64,000 bases of DNA from NCBI GenBank assembly GCA_031771865.1, contig JASISA010000027.1, forward strand, positions 310,001-374,000, in the 5' to 3' direction. The stretch is from Nothophaeocryptopus gaeumannii. Lineage: Eukaryota > Ascomycota > Dothideomycetes > Mycosphaerellales > Mycosphaerellaceae. Shown piece after piece: positions 53,523-64,000 of this stretch (position 1 is the stretch's first letter; every line of letters starts with the position of its first letter). A model generated the notes under the pieces. The model ran no database searches. It saw nothing but the letters and a program-made list of their open reading frames with translations, and was not told where the DNA came from. The position numbers and the translations under genes are program-made.

Positions 53523-54615
53523 GGAGTGGTGGCTGGTGGATTGGACTCAATTCCAACGACGACTTTTGGACTATGCATCATGATCAAGGTACCTAGTTGT
53601 CGCGCCGCGTTCAAGGAGGCTCGAGAAACTATTGCGGCGCAAGATGTACTATCTGGTGTCCGAAGGCCCACGGCCTAGTAACCTTGAAGCCCTAACAACT
53701 TATCTAGAAATCGACTTTACGATACCTTCTAAAGACTAAATTGAAGGCGGCTAGAACGTACTTTGATTAGATCGCATTCGATGGAACATATCAATCGGTG
53801 CTGTATAAGTCAAAGGCAGTCTGTCGCCAGACTCTATGAGCGACGATGATCAATGACAGAGGGGAAGCCGCAAGCTCGACTTGCCATGGGAGTCATTGCA
53901 GTCAGTCGTGAAACTCCTTTCCTAGCACGTCGGATCTGAACACACGTAGCACAGTATCAAAGGCAAGAGAGGTGTTCCTTGTGTGACGAGCACGGTACAC
54001 GACGGTGATACATGGCTTCGCCACCTTCACGCCGCACTCTCTAACTTCGCGACTCACCACGGCCTAAGCGAGCGATATGGTACGGGAGTATGCTCGGTCA
54101 ACCTCCACCTGTCATTCCTAGCTTTTCCAGGAGTTTGTTGTAGCTAACAGCGTTCAGTGTTCCTCTTGCGAGCTTGCGTGACCTAGTCGTACTCGAGGTA
54201 AATGGTCGTACGAAGGCACAAGTGTGGCTGTTTGCGGCTTTTTGTCAAACGTTGCTCACATTCGACTCAAGGTCAAGGGGCTATGTCTGCTACAGCGTGG
54301 CCCTCGTACGCTCTTTCACCATTCTATTGATCGACAGATACCAAGTTTGAGCCAGCTGTCAGAGAACAGTTTGCTCATTGGTACATGATAAATCTGCGCC
54401 TACCTTGGCACTGCTTCCAGCGTCTCGAAGAGTCCGCGTGAGGTCCTCGAGGGTCTCGAAATAGTGTCTGTGCTAAGTGTCCACGACGTTCAAATGTTTG
54501 CTTTCTCGTTTCGTGGGGTCCCAGATGAACGTCAACGAACTATAAGGTCTGAAGAACGTTCTTGGATATCGGCATCCAGGGCACCATCGACCAGCAAGCA
54601 CTTTCAAAATTCGTC
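53523..54615. other. intergenic region
   Basis: About 1.1 kb between the phosphatase and a tiny secreted-protein gene. No gene, repeat or RNA signal recognised. Confidence 0.4.
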
Positions 54616-54976
54616 ATGATGAAGCTCTTTGTACTTACAGCCCTCTCGGCTACATTCCTTCTATCAGTAGCTTCTCCAGTCCCCACGGCGGTGCAAGAAG
54701 AGCGAGATGCAGCAGCAGTCGCGGAAGCGGACGCCCAAGAACCTAGCAAGACCCCATTCGAGGAGGGCGGATACTGTGAGTGTTTTTTTCGGCCAGCTTG
54801 ATAGAGAGTTTAGAAACCGCTGACTTTCTGTGAAGGGGACTATGGATCGGTAAGCTTCTTTCCGAAATTGCTGATACTTGAGACGCTGAGAAGGATAGTA
54901 TGGCAATTATGGGTCTTACCAGTACGACGATTATGGCGAGTACCCCGGGTTCGAGGATCCGCCGAAGGAGACGTAG
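54616..54976 (+). CDS. tiny secreted tyrosine-rich protein with a 14-nt exon
   Basis: Exons 54616-54775, 54836-54849 and 54899-54976 keep frame and give 83 residues (82 if the second Met at 54619 is used). The middle exon has only 14 nucleotides, flanked by GTGAGT...GTGAAG and GTAAGC...GATAG introns of 60 and 49 bp. The start is a signal peptide (KLFVLTALSATFLLSVASP). An acidic, Ala-rich segment follows. The tail is Tyr/Gly-rich, repeating GSYGNYGSYQYDDYG. No cysteine after the signal peptide. Without splicing the frame ends in a nonsense tail. The low-complexity tail suggests a wall-, matrix- or effector-type product, but the function is unknown. Confidence 0.6.
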
Positions 54977-55194
54977 ATCATTCTCGATGCTTTCTTAGCT
55001 GCTGATAGTACCATGGTATTGACAGATGGCGATGTCTTGCTGCTGATCAGTCAGATGGTGTGTCGTGTATGCACAAATTGTTTCCTTCCAGCGCATACTG
55101 TCCCATGAGTCTCTGCTTTTCATGAGAAGAGTTTGCACGGCATTCAAACAGTTCAGAGCGCTCTGAACATCTGATAGGGAATGAGAAAGAAGTT

Positions 55195-55503
55195 CTAGGT
55201 GCCTCGCCCCAGGGAAACGCAGTCTTGCAGGCGTAGCTCCTCCAGTTTAGCGTGCTTTCTCGCGCAATCGGCCAAGTCTGAGGGTAGCATCTTCATACCA
55301 TGAAATGCGAGCTTCCGAAGTGCAGGAAAATCTTTCTCCAGGACAGCCTTGCCGATAGCCAGCTCGTCCGGCACGTGAGTACTGTAATAGTATATGTAGT
55401 CGTCCTTCTGATGTCGTGCTTTGATGGCTAATCGAGTTAACGCTGGCAACAGCGCGACACAAGCCAGGAAGTCCTGGGCAGCAGATGAGCTTTGACGGTC
55501 GAC
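55195..55503 (-). pseudogene. LRR-like fragment of a fungal F-box/LRR-type protein
   Basis: A minus-strand piece has a leucine-rich-repeat ending of the kind found in fungal F-box proteins: LPALTRLAIKARHQ, then DFPALRKLAFHGMKMLPSDL and HAKLEELRLQDCVSL, and a stop. Upstream of about 55503 the frame closes (a TGA) and no F-box start or earlier repeats can be joined with ordinary introns. It is a fragment or a mis-read terminal exon. Confidence 0.4.
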
Positions 55504-56370
55504 ACTAAATCACCAATTGTCAGACTGTTCCCGATGAGCGCCAAGAAGAGACGTTTGTCCAGATCTGACGCCGGTATTTCGGTCGTGATGCCTGACCAAA
55601 TCAGGCGTTCCGGCTGCTCCCACTTCTATCTCCAACTCCATCTACGAAGCACATCCGCATCTCCTTCGCGACCATCATCAACTTCTTTCCAACCAAGGTC
55701 GCGGTCTTATACCATGCGAGAGATCATTTTCCTACGGTGCGATCCTGGCGTTCCCGTTCCTCGCACGAAGTCAAAGCGGCCATTCCAGACCATCATGTGA
55801 CAAGCAACGCATCTCCAATCCATCGGCAGGAGTCTCAGGGCCAGCTTGGCCGTGAAGATGAGGGTTTTGGTCTTCGTCCTTGAGGTGGCAATAGGCTCGT
55901 GAATGCGTCTGGGAAAGGAGGCTTTCGTGGCCCTACAGTGGCAAATCCTTCGACGATACGGAAGCTTCCGAGCCCTCCATGCATTGGCCTTTAGATCAAC
56001 AAGATACACGACATCGCCCTCAGGTGTGCTTCTGCGATCGCAAGATGCCAACCCTTGAGTCTTGAAATAGAGAGCCCTACTCGATCATCATGGCTTGCGT
56101 CGCTTCAGGCACGGCGCCGCCATTCTTCCGCAGCGTTTGCCGCATGTTGCATGCCACAACAATCCATGCTCTGGCAGGCATCGATACTGTCACCGCTTCG
56201 TACGAACACACAGGAGCATGGCTGAGCTAACGGCCAAGCCAGCACATGCGGCAATGTCGCTCAGCTCGAAGCATGTTACCAACGTGAAGACGATGCAATA
56301 AAGACTGGCTGGCCCAGGGTGACCCCGAGTGACAGCAGCCATCCTCCGACTTTGAGAACGACACCACGCA
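55504..56370. other. region upstream of the MFS relic
   Basis: About 870 bp with short frames only. Some of it may be decayed upstream sequence of the LRR-like fragment. Confidence 0.3.
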
Positions 56371-57983
56371 ATGACCACCTATCAGACTCTCCCTGGAGGT
56401 GGACGAAGCCATGACCACCATGAGATGGAGCACATGAGAATGGGCGACTCTCGGACGAATCCAGGAGCGAATACCACCCAGAACATTCCGTACGATCAAT
56501 TTCTAACCATTGAGCGAACCCATCAGTCCGGTCGAAGCACCATGCAGACTCTCTCCCCACAGAGCAGTAATGAATCAGCTGCATCGCAACAATCGGCCTT
56601 TGGTTCCGACATCGAAAGACAAGCCTTCGTGACAGGCCACCAAGCTCCACCGATCGAATACAAAGTCTATAAACGCCGCTGGATCGCGCTCACCCAGTTC
56701 TCGCTGGTCATCTTCATCATCGCATGGGGTGGCAAAACTTTTCCTTCGATCTCTACCTCGATCTCGTATCGCTTTAGTGTCACTATGAACACGGTCAATT
56801 GGCTCGGCACGGCATCCTCATTCGCATACGTCCCCGTGTGTCCCTTGGTCATCTGGACATTGCACAGCAGAGGTCCGCGCGCCGCAATCTACATCGCGAG
56901 TGCTCTGACACTACTCGGTAACTGGCTACGATAAGCTGGAGCACGATCTGGCAGTTTCGCCGCTGTTATGGTTGGCCAGATCATCATCGGAGTCGCACAG
57001 CCATTCGTCTTATCTGCGAGCACGAGGTTCAGCAAGATGTGGTTCAACGAGAAGGGAAGGACCACCGCGACTGCTATCTCGTCACTATCGAATCCATTTG
57101 GAGCGGCGATCGGCTCCATCGCCGGACCTTATATGTTTCAACATGGAAGCGCTAATGAAAATACGTCCCTCTCCATCTTTAGCACTTTCTTGAGTGCAGA
57201 ACACTGACCTGAACCCCAGTCACCAACAAAGTTGTCCTGGTAACCAGCATCATCTCCACCGTCTGTCTCATTCCCGCCATCTTCATTCCCCAGGGACCAC
57301 CAACAGCACCCACCGCTCTTGCGGCAGCCCCGAAACTCGAGGTCTGGAGCGGTCTCCGCCAATTGTCTCGCAACAAGCCCTTCTACCTCATGTTTACATC
57401 CTTTTCCATCTTCGTTGCCGCTTTCCAAGCAACTTCCGTCCTCGTCAACCAAATCATCCAACCCTACGGTTTTGGCGAACAAGATGCCGGTATTGCCGGA
57501 GCACTCATGATCGGCGCCGGACTAGTCACAGCCGCGATTGTATCACCTTTGCTGGACCGTACGGGAAAGCACTTGACGGTTGTCAAAATCGCCGTGCCGA
57601 TTATAGCGGCTTGCTACACGGGACTCATCTTCATACCGCAAACACGCTCCGTCGCCGCAACTTACATCATTTTCTCGCTGATTGGCGCTACGAGCTTCTC
57701 GATCACACCTGGAACATTGGAGTTTCAAGCGCAGTGGACACATCCTGTTAGTCCCGAGGTTTCGAGTTCGTTGTGTTGGAGTGGAGGGCAACTGTTGAGT
57801 GGCATATTCATCATTGTGGAGGATCAGATGGTCTTGAAGAAGCCTTGGGCAGGGCAGCCTGCTGGTACTTTGTGTCTGGGGTTGATCTTTCAGGCGGCTT
57901 CTTGTTGGCTTGTTGTGCCTATCACTTTGATGACGGGATTGTGGATTTTCAAGAGGCCGGCTTTGGAGGAGGAGAAGGAATGA
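56371..57983 (+). pseudogene. major facilitator transporter, nearly intact but broken at two points
   Basis: A 12-helix MFS transporter of the FLVCR/DIRC2-like type. The N-terminal 105 residues are polar. Helices begin at RWIALTQFSLVIFIIAWGG and end at VVPITLMTGLWIF. Two lesions stand out. A TAA at 56932-56934 occurs in an otherwise open frame between GNWLR and AGARSGSFA, where a Tyr codon would fit. The expected intron (about 57146-57219) keeps its acceptor (CCCCAG) but its donor reads GAAGCG instead of GTAAGCG, a lost T. With those two positions ignored, the frames join exactly (QH-VTNKVVL). The second half is clean through LEEEKE and a TGA. It may be polymorphic between strains, or these may be sequencing errors. 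Confidence 0.75.
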
Positions 57984-59010
57984 GACTGAAAGGAGCTATA
58001 TTGGCCTCTTGTATGTACGTCTCAAGACCTTCGTCACCCTCAGTGTGCCCGTGTTACGGGACTCCGCCTCTCCACATGGTGCTTTGAGAACTCGTCGCCC
58101 GTTGTCAAGTAACATTCACCTACCAAATACCACATCATGCCGCTGAGTTCAATCAGATGTCTGCCTTCTAAAACACATCGCTGCATATACAACTTAAGCT
58201 TATGAGTCCTTAAAACAAGCTTGTGAACATTCGACTTTCGCAGCTGATTATGGTAGGTCTCGAAGATATACTTACCATCGCACTGGTCCGTCTCTTTCTG
58301 CAGCTTCTGCTCCAAGCTTCAACATAGCCCTTCAGTTAAGTCTACCTTGTCGTCGCCCTCCATCAGTCTATTCGCTACATGCGTATAGCTGGAGGGCTGT
58401 GGTGAGTTTTGCCGCTACGAGGGCCAACGACAATAGCTTGGCACGTCCTGTATTGACACCTCGGGTTGTCGTCGAGGATGCTCTCGAGCAACAGGGGAGA
58501 TGAATTTGATTCGGAAGATCTGTAGAACAGGGGTCGTGGAATGGAGAGACGAGCAGAGAGCAGCGGAATCTAAAAGAGAACCCCCTCAAAAACAACTGCA
58601 TGGCACTTATCCAACGACGCCTCATCACCTCGTGGAAAAATGAGCTTCTACGGTCAACTTAGTATCGAAGTATCTGTAACGAAAACCTCTACTCCCGAAT
58701 CTAGCCGAGTATTCAGCTGCCATCAAGTCACGCATCCTCAGTTTGCTGTCACGTCGCACAGCTGATATCTTCACCGGTCGATGGTATATCTATGCTTGTT
58801 CTGCCGTTTCTTGTTCTAATCAACAACGATACCACTCGCGCCTGCCATTCGTCGCTCAGGCGACCTTCATCAGCCTACTGGCTACGTGCAGATACCTGAA
58901 GGAGCGTGTACTACGCAGCGAAGACAAGATGTGCAGAAAGCGGTGTGGATCATCGAACTTCTCAAGTAAGTCATATAATTCGTACAGCATGAAGAGACAA
59001 TTCATCATCC
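57984..59010. other. intergenic region between relics
   Basis: About 1.0 kb, no recognisable gene. Confidence 0.4.
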
Positions 59011-60603
59011 TCAAACACCCCCCATTGGGGACTCATAATGCACCTTAGGATCCCCATTCTCTTCAGGACACAAAACCCCAAACCCTCCAAAGAAAACAGC
59101 CGTAGCCTCATCCATAGACAATTTCGTCGTAACTTCCATCCACTCCTCCACACTCAAACCACTATACTTCCCCTCATCCTCTTTTCTACTCCCACTCCCC
59201 CTCCTCCTAGCCCTCCGATCCTGTTCCGCCAACAACAACTGTCCTGCCCTCCTTCTCAACTCTTGATCCGAACATCGACAAAACGTATAAAACAAGGGTG
59301 CGACGACGTCTAACCCTTGTGCCAGGAACGGGAATTTCATATCCTCCGAACTCTGATCGACCGACCCATAAGCCGGACTCCCAAGAACAACAACAGAAAG
59401 CTCCACAACATCCTCAAATTCCTTATTGAAAGGTTCCCACACCGCCCGACCGGGGGTAGTCATATCAATCTTGGTGAAAACCATCATGACTTTGAAATTA
59501 ACCCACAAAATATGTATTTTCGTCCAATCAACAGCCCTCATCACGCCCTTGTGTACAGCAATATAAGCATTCAGAGAATTCTGGAAAAGCGTCAACCAGG
59601 GAAGGAATCTCTCGGAGCGATCAGCCATGAGATTGAGTTGGTTGAGGATATCATCTTCGTAGACGAAAGCGTTGGCGGCGTGGACGAGGCTGCAGTAGGC
59701 GGAATGGAGGAGGAAAGCTGCATGGTCTAAGTCGTGGAGTTCGGGGATTGAAGGGAGCTGCATGTTTTGGTAGATGTCGAGACGTTGGGTCCAGGGGCCG
59801 TTTTTGCGGGAGATGGGGATGCAGAGCGCTTGGCTTTCGAGGCCTGTGACATAGTCAGTTGAGGCTCGAGATTGTTGGGGCAGGTTTCCGTCTTGTGACG
59901 TACCGTCTATAATAGGGCGAACGATATCAGGGTTGAGAAGCGCCATTCCGTAGTCATTTGACTCTTTCAGCGCCGAAAGCAGTGTTTGGCCTTGTAGACA
60001 GTGGATAATGGCTTGCTCAGTGTTGCCGGCCATAGCCTCAAAGTACGTGAACAGAGCGCACGAGATCAGAGCAACGTCTGCTGCGTGTCAGCCATCTTCG
60101 CAATCCGAAGTGAGCAAGCTTATCGATCGATTCGACTGTTGAAGTGCGAATGTAAGGCCTTTGTCGTCTGGGCTCAGAGCACTGGGCTTTCTGAGTGCAT
60201 CTTCGTATAAGGCGCCAATGCCGGATGCGACGAGTCGCAGAGCTTCATTGTGCGCACAGGCGAATACGACAAAGTTGTTCCAGAACGGTGATTGGAAGAG
60301 ACCTGTTCGTTCTATAGCGGTTGCGAACTGCACGAAGACGCGGAAACCACGGCTAGAGCCGGATCAGCCTCGAAGGAAGAGGATCAGAGAGGCGAAGAAA
60401 TCCATACCGCTCTCGCCACGTGCCCGGTAATTGTCCCGAGATGCCTCTATTCAATGCCCAATCATCAGAGGATGCGTAGTCTACGCATTCGGGATGGGTT
60501 GCATCGCATGGTACTCCGGCTTGCCTGAAGTTCGTCAGCGTGGTGGTGCAATCGAGTTGATGGCCGAATCAACTCACAGGCAAGGAATGCAGCCAGTCTT
60601 CAT
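59011..60603 (-). pseudogene. Zn2Cys6-type transcription factor relic
   Basis: Exons 60603-60578, 60524-60408 and 60352 onward join in frame. A third, frame-neutral 60-bp intron lies at 59903-59844. The regulatory half is of the fungal_trans_2 type: RRGFRVFVQFATAIERTGLF, SPFWNNFVVFACAHNEAL, GALYEDALRK, AMAGNTEQAIIHCLQGQTLL. The zinc cluster is decayed: CIPC, then C and C at normal spacing, but Tyr stands where the fifth Cys should be (CVDY), the sixth is not found, and the basic residues are gone. An in-frame TGA at 60090-60088 cuts the protein after TSDCEDG, where CGA (Arg) would fit a C-to-T change. The C-terminal 340 residues after it are open. Confidence 0.75.
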
Positions 60604-61559
60604 GCGGCTTGCAGTGATTGTCTTCCTCTTTCGTTGAACGATGCGTTGACAGTTTGCCTTTCTTGGCCGACGACGTTCTTTTTGCAAGGCAGTAAGGAAG
60701 TCTAGCGCCGACCATTCCTCTGGGCAGTCATCCATGGCTTGGCGGTGCATTGAAGACGCACACCTCTGACGGATGTCAGTTCAAAAGAGGGATTGTTTCC
60801 GCTAGGGCTGCAGAACCTGCGGTTACGCCTTCTCATCGCTGGGTATTTCACTGCGAATGCTACGTACTAGAGGTGATGTTTGATGGGCGCGTCCCATTCC
60901 GCATTCGGAAAATGCTTGCGAGCTGAACTGGCTGAGCCCTCGGATGCTGCTGCGTAGTGCCCTGGATGCGGTTTTGTGCGGTACCTGAGTTGCTAGCTAT
61001 TTTGAGATGCTCTGACCTCATAACTGAGCGGGTTTCCCATCGTCTGCGATGAACCGACTTATGGAGTCTGGAGAGTTCCGTATATGCTGACAGAATGGAG
61101 TAGTCATCAAGTGTTGGAGGCCAGAAAACGCAATCGCTCCTGGAACACACTTCGGACGCGAACAGTGCCTCTACCGTGTCGTTCGTTATCACAGTCTGAG
61201 AATTTGTTCTCCAACATGGGGCTATCATAGGTAGAGCAGACGTATGCGGTCGGTGTGCGGAAGTTGGAGGCCAAGGGTCTCACTGAAATATCTCAAAAGG
61301 CCGCAACTGCGAATCTAAGGCCTTCTGATGAAGAAACGGAGCTCGTACGCTGTCTGGACAGCCAAGACATAATGGTGAGGCATACCGTGGCCAGAGAGGG
61401 CTGGTTCAAGCACGAACATCTGCGATGAAATGTCCAGCAAGCCGATCGGAAACTCCAGAGTCGGGGGTGTGATGGCATTGAAGATCATGCAAGGCAGGCT
61501 CTCCGAAGCTCCAAACGATACGAGTCTTACTTTATGTTTTAGCAAGGTATATATAGTTA
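60604..61559. other. intergenic region up to the transposon insertion
   Basis: About 950 bp, no gene recognised. The transposon was inserted in an AT-rich TATATATAG tract at 61549-61557. Confidence 0.4.
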
Positions 61560-61626
61560 ACGTAATCGGTGGGGAAGCTGCGCAGGTGGGGAAGCTGTGC
61601 ACGGATTTCCAACCCACTACCTTTCA
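61560..61626 (+). repeat. left terminal inverted repeat of the Fot1/pogo element
   Basis: Starts ACGTAATCGGTGGGGAAGCT. It matches the reverse complement of the right end over 67 bp with one mismatch at position 59. It contains two 17-bp direct copies of GGTGGGGAAGCTGYGCA. Confidence 0.95.
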
Positions 61627-61647
61627 TCCATTACTACACACTCAAAT

Positions 61648-63342
61648 ATGGCCCGTTTGTCAAAGCAAGCGGCTCAGATTGAAGCCAATGTCTAGGCGGC
61701 AATCGCAGCATATAAAGGAAAGGAATACGACTCCGTTCGCGCCGCTGCTCTTGCCTTCTCTATGCCAGCCTCTACCCTCCGAGCTCGCCTTGCTGGCACT
61801 ACTTCACGATCGCACGCCCACGAACCTGCTTAGATACTTTCAAATGCCGAAGAGCAGACACTAGTACGATGGATATCGCGACTTTGCCGGACTGGATTTC
61901 CAATATCTCCAAGGTTGCTTACAGAAATGGCTGAGGAAGTCCGCCGGTCCCGCCTTCAGCTCACGCAGTTACTACCCTCTACCTTACGACCAATTAGTGA
62001 CCAATAGACCCAGCGCTTCCGCGCGCGACACCCTGAGATCCAAGGCGTCTGGACACGGCAGATTGAGAGCGTACGACATGCTGCAGTAAATACCGCTACA
62101 GTAAAGACGTGGTTTAATGCTGTCGCTAAGCTTCAAATCCAGCATTACTACCCCCCGGACTGCATTTATAACATGGACGAGTCTGGATTTGCTGTCGGCA
62201 CAAGTCAGTCATCAAGGGCATTAGTCAATATCCGAGAGCAATCAAGCTGGAAGGTCATTAATGGCCGATAGGAGTAGATAACAGCGATTGAGTGTATTAG
62301 TGCTACTAGCGTTGCAATTCCACCGCTAGTCATTTTCAAGGCAAAGCACACTAACACGGCCTGGATACTAGCAGACACGCCACTGGACTGGAGGTTCTCA
62401 ACAAGCAACAGCGGTTGGACGTCTAACAGCCATGCATATGAGTAGCTAACTACTGTTTTCGAGCCGTCTATAAAGCCAACCGGCCGGGTACAGCGACGAC
62501 TTTTGGTTATGGACGGCCACGGCAGCCATATTACTGCGAATGTGATTTCGTACTGCATGGAGCATGCGATTGACCTTCTAATCCTGCCGCCGCATACGTC
62601 GCACGTGCTTCAGCCGCTCGATGTGAGCGTGTTCTCGCTACTGAAGCGCGCGCTTGCTGCTGAGACCGACGCAGCTTCACGACTCGACGCAGGCCGTATT
62701 GCACGCAGCGAGTGGACGCGTATATACATCCGCGCAAGGCAGTCCGCGCTACATTCGTCAAATATCCGCTCTAGCTTCAAAGCGACTAGTCTATGGCCCT
62801 TGTCACCAATCGTGGTGCTCGAGAAGCTACCTACACCGCAGGCTTCTCAGGCTTTAGAGCCGCATAATACGGCAACACTACTCGGTCTCGACCTCTCGCT
62901 GCTTCAGAGTGATCCTCCGGATGGCACAGAGCTACGTGAGGCAAATGCGTTATGTCTTGCTGCTATTTAGAGCGCTACCGACCTCCCAACGCTAGTTAAG
63001 CGCTACATCTCTCGACTAACTCAGGCTTTAGAAGCGTTATGCAGTAAGAATGCTATACTTCGTATAGAGCTAACAAAGCAGAGGGAGCTGCTTCAGACCC
63101 GGAAGAAACGAAATACGGGCAAGCGAGTCGCATTGAAGGGCAAGTTTGTATTCAGTACCCAAGAAGTGCTGGAGATAGCCCGCGAGGCAGAGAGGGCGAC
63201 AGCGGACAAAACTTCACGCAAGCGGCGCCGTACACAACCTACAGCTGCAGAAATTGAGGAGCAGGAAGTTGAAGTGCTTAAGAATGTATTTAGCGACTTA
63301 GATTCAGACTGCATTGTAGTGCGGCCGCGTGGGTCGAATTGA
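61648..63342 (+). pseudogene. transposase of the Fot1/pogo element, interrupted by seven TAG codons
   Basis: A single frame of 565 codons runs from the Met at 61648 to the TGA at 63340. The N-terminus is a helix-turn-helix region of the Tc5/CENP-B type (SVRAAALAFSMPASTLRARL). The DDE/D superfamily catalytic aspartates sit in YNMDESG, VMDGHGSHIT and LQPLDVSVFSLLKR. The last 120 residues are basic. TAG codons are at 61693, 61831, 62005, 62269, 62275, 62443 and 62968. Every one can be a CpA-to-TpA change (CAG to TAG, or TGG to TAG on the other strand), which is the RIP pattern. There are no frameshifts. The stop lies inside the right inverted repeat. Confidence 0.92.
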
Positions 63343-63406
63343 AAGGTGGTGGGTTGGAAATCCGTGCACAGCTTCCCCACCTGCGCAGCTTCCCCACCGA
63401 TTACGT
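63340..63406 (-). repeat. right terminal inverted repeat of the Fot1/pogo element
   Basis: Inverted copy of the left end, 67 bp with one mismatch. It includes the transposase stop codon and the two 17-bp direct copies in reverse. Confidence 0.95.
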
Positions 63407-64000
63407 TAGTATGACTTGGGCTAACCCGATACAGAAGGGTTTCATAGGGTGGTATCATACTGATCCCTCGAAGCCGAACTCGAACTCCTGTGTTTGTTCA
63501 GCCGATGCATCGGGTTGCGGGTCTTCTATTTCCGGGAATTGATCTTTCCGCTACGACCTATCGGTGTCGCCGATAGCACCGCTACTCGAAGTAGCCAGTG
63601 GCGAGACGGTAGCAAGACTGTGGCCAGTGGCAATACTGGACATCGTTATAGCAGCGTGTTATATATACAGTCCTTGCCGTTATAGTCAGATAGGTCAGAA
63701 GGGGTGAATTGAAACGTTCTGACGTGGATCGAGGCGGTCCTTCGTGATGCTCTCCATCTCATACCTCACAATCAAGCGTTGAGACTCAGTGATCTCATTG
63801 TCCTCGCTCAAGTCATGGTAATATCAAGGCAGGGTGGCGCAGCTGTACTGGCCGCAGCTGAGATGCATTGGGAAGGCTTCTGCAGGCAACTCTGCTTGTT
63901 GCAAACTATTGGACTGTTGAGAATGATCGTCCCGTGTAGTTGCCAATGAGGGGGAGGCGATATTGTTGAAGTTTTGTTGTAGGTGGTAGCGGCCCCAGCA
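63407..64000. other. right flank of the transposon
   Basis: About 590 bp to the window end. No gene recognised. It may hold the edge of a gene cut by the window. Confidence 0.3.

Larger units (their letters stand above)
61560..63406 (+). mobile_element. Fot1/pogo-type DNA transposon, complete but inactivated by RIP-like mutation
   Basis: A 1,847-bp element bounded by 67-bp terminal inverted repeats, with TA on both sides (61558-61559 and 63407-63408) as the target duplication typical of Tc1/mariner-pogo elements. One transposase frame fills it. Length and layout match Fot1-type elements (about 1.9 kb). All seven internal in-frame stops are TAG, and no frameshift is found. The ends agree at every position but one, so it is a recent insertion or one kept similar by RIP acting on repeats. 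Confidence 0.93.

Noticed and set aside
61648..63342. TAG recoded as an amino acid in the transposase
   Set aside because: Stop-free frames in all other genes end in ordinary stops, and every TAG fits CpA-to-TpA change. RIP is the simpler explanation.

Overview
The window is nuclear DNA of a filamentous ascomycete. Genes are compact and lie on both strands. Introns are short (about 48-79 bp), mostly GT-AG with CTRAC-like branch points. The families are fungal: a Zn2Cys6 regulator, a QDE-1-type RNA-dependent RNA polymerase, a TOK1 potassium channel, Rev3, GPI2, SCO1, a UstYa-type relic and a SAT4-type relic. A Fot1/pogo transposon carries RIP-like mutations, which fits Pezizomycotina. A Dothideomycete is a plausible guess that I cannot prove from the sequence.

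Layout. 0-8 kb: 3' end of a cytochrome b5 reductase-type gene, a GST fused to an AsaB/GA4-desaturase-like domain, an ACC deaminase, a cysteine-rich secreted protein and GPI2. About 8.5-10 kb: an array of degenerate tandem repeats with unit length about 109-127 bp. 10-18 kb: an ARB2-domain gene (three exons), an aldehyde dehydrogenase fragment, a 2EXR-type gene, SCO1 and a P450 pseudogene with a large internal deletion. 18-26 kb: TOK1 and an RNA-dependent RNA polymerase. 26-35 kb: a small four-span membrane protein (three exons), an N-carbamoylase/hydantoin-racemase fusion, a Zn2Cys6 activator and an NCS1 permease. 35-38 kb: relics of a SAT4/rhodopsin-domain membrane protein and a UstYa/DUF3328 oxidase. 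38-45 kb: a small secreted protein, a secreted lactonase-fold protein and a secreted GH31 alpha-glucosidase with a CBM20-like insert. 47-55 kb: REV3, phosphoserine phosphatase and a tiny secreted protein built with a 14-nt exon. 55-64 kb: decayed genes (LRR-like fragment, MFS transporter, Zn2Cys6 regulator) and a complete 1,847-bp Fot1/pogo element with 67-bp inverted repeats and a TA target duplication.

The most suggestive functional grouping is 26.6-34.7 kb. It pairs a two-domain enzyme whose halves match consecutive functions of bacterial hydantoin catabolism with an NCS1 transporter (the superfamily that includes the hydantoin carrier Mhp1) and a pathway-type regulator. This is an inference from neighbourhood and motifs. 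A second theme is gene loss: at least seven damaged genes or transposons lie among intact housekeeping genes. The damage ranges from one or two lesions (MFS transporter, regulator) to internal deletion (P450). Exon coordinates for spliced genes were derived by hand from splice signals and frame consistency and have no transcript support.
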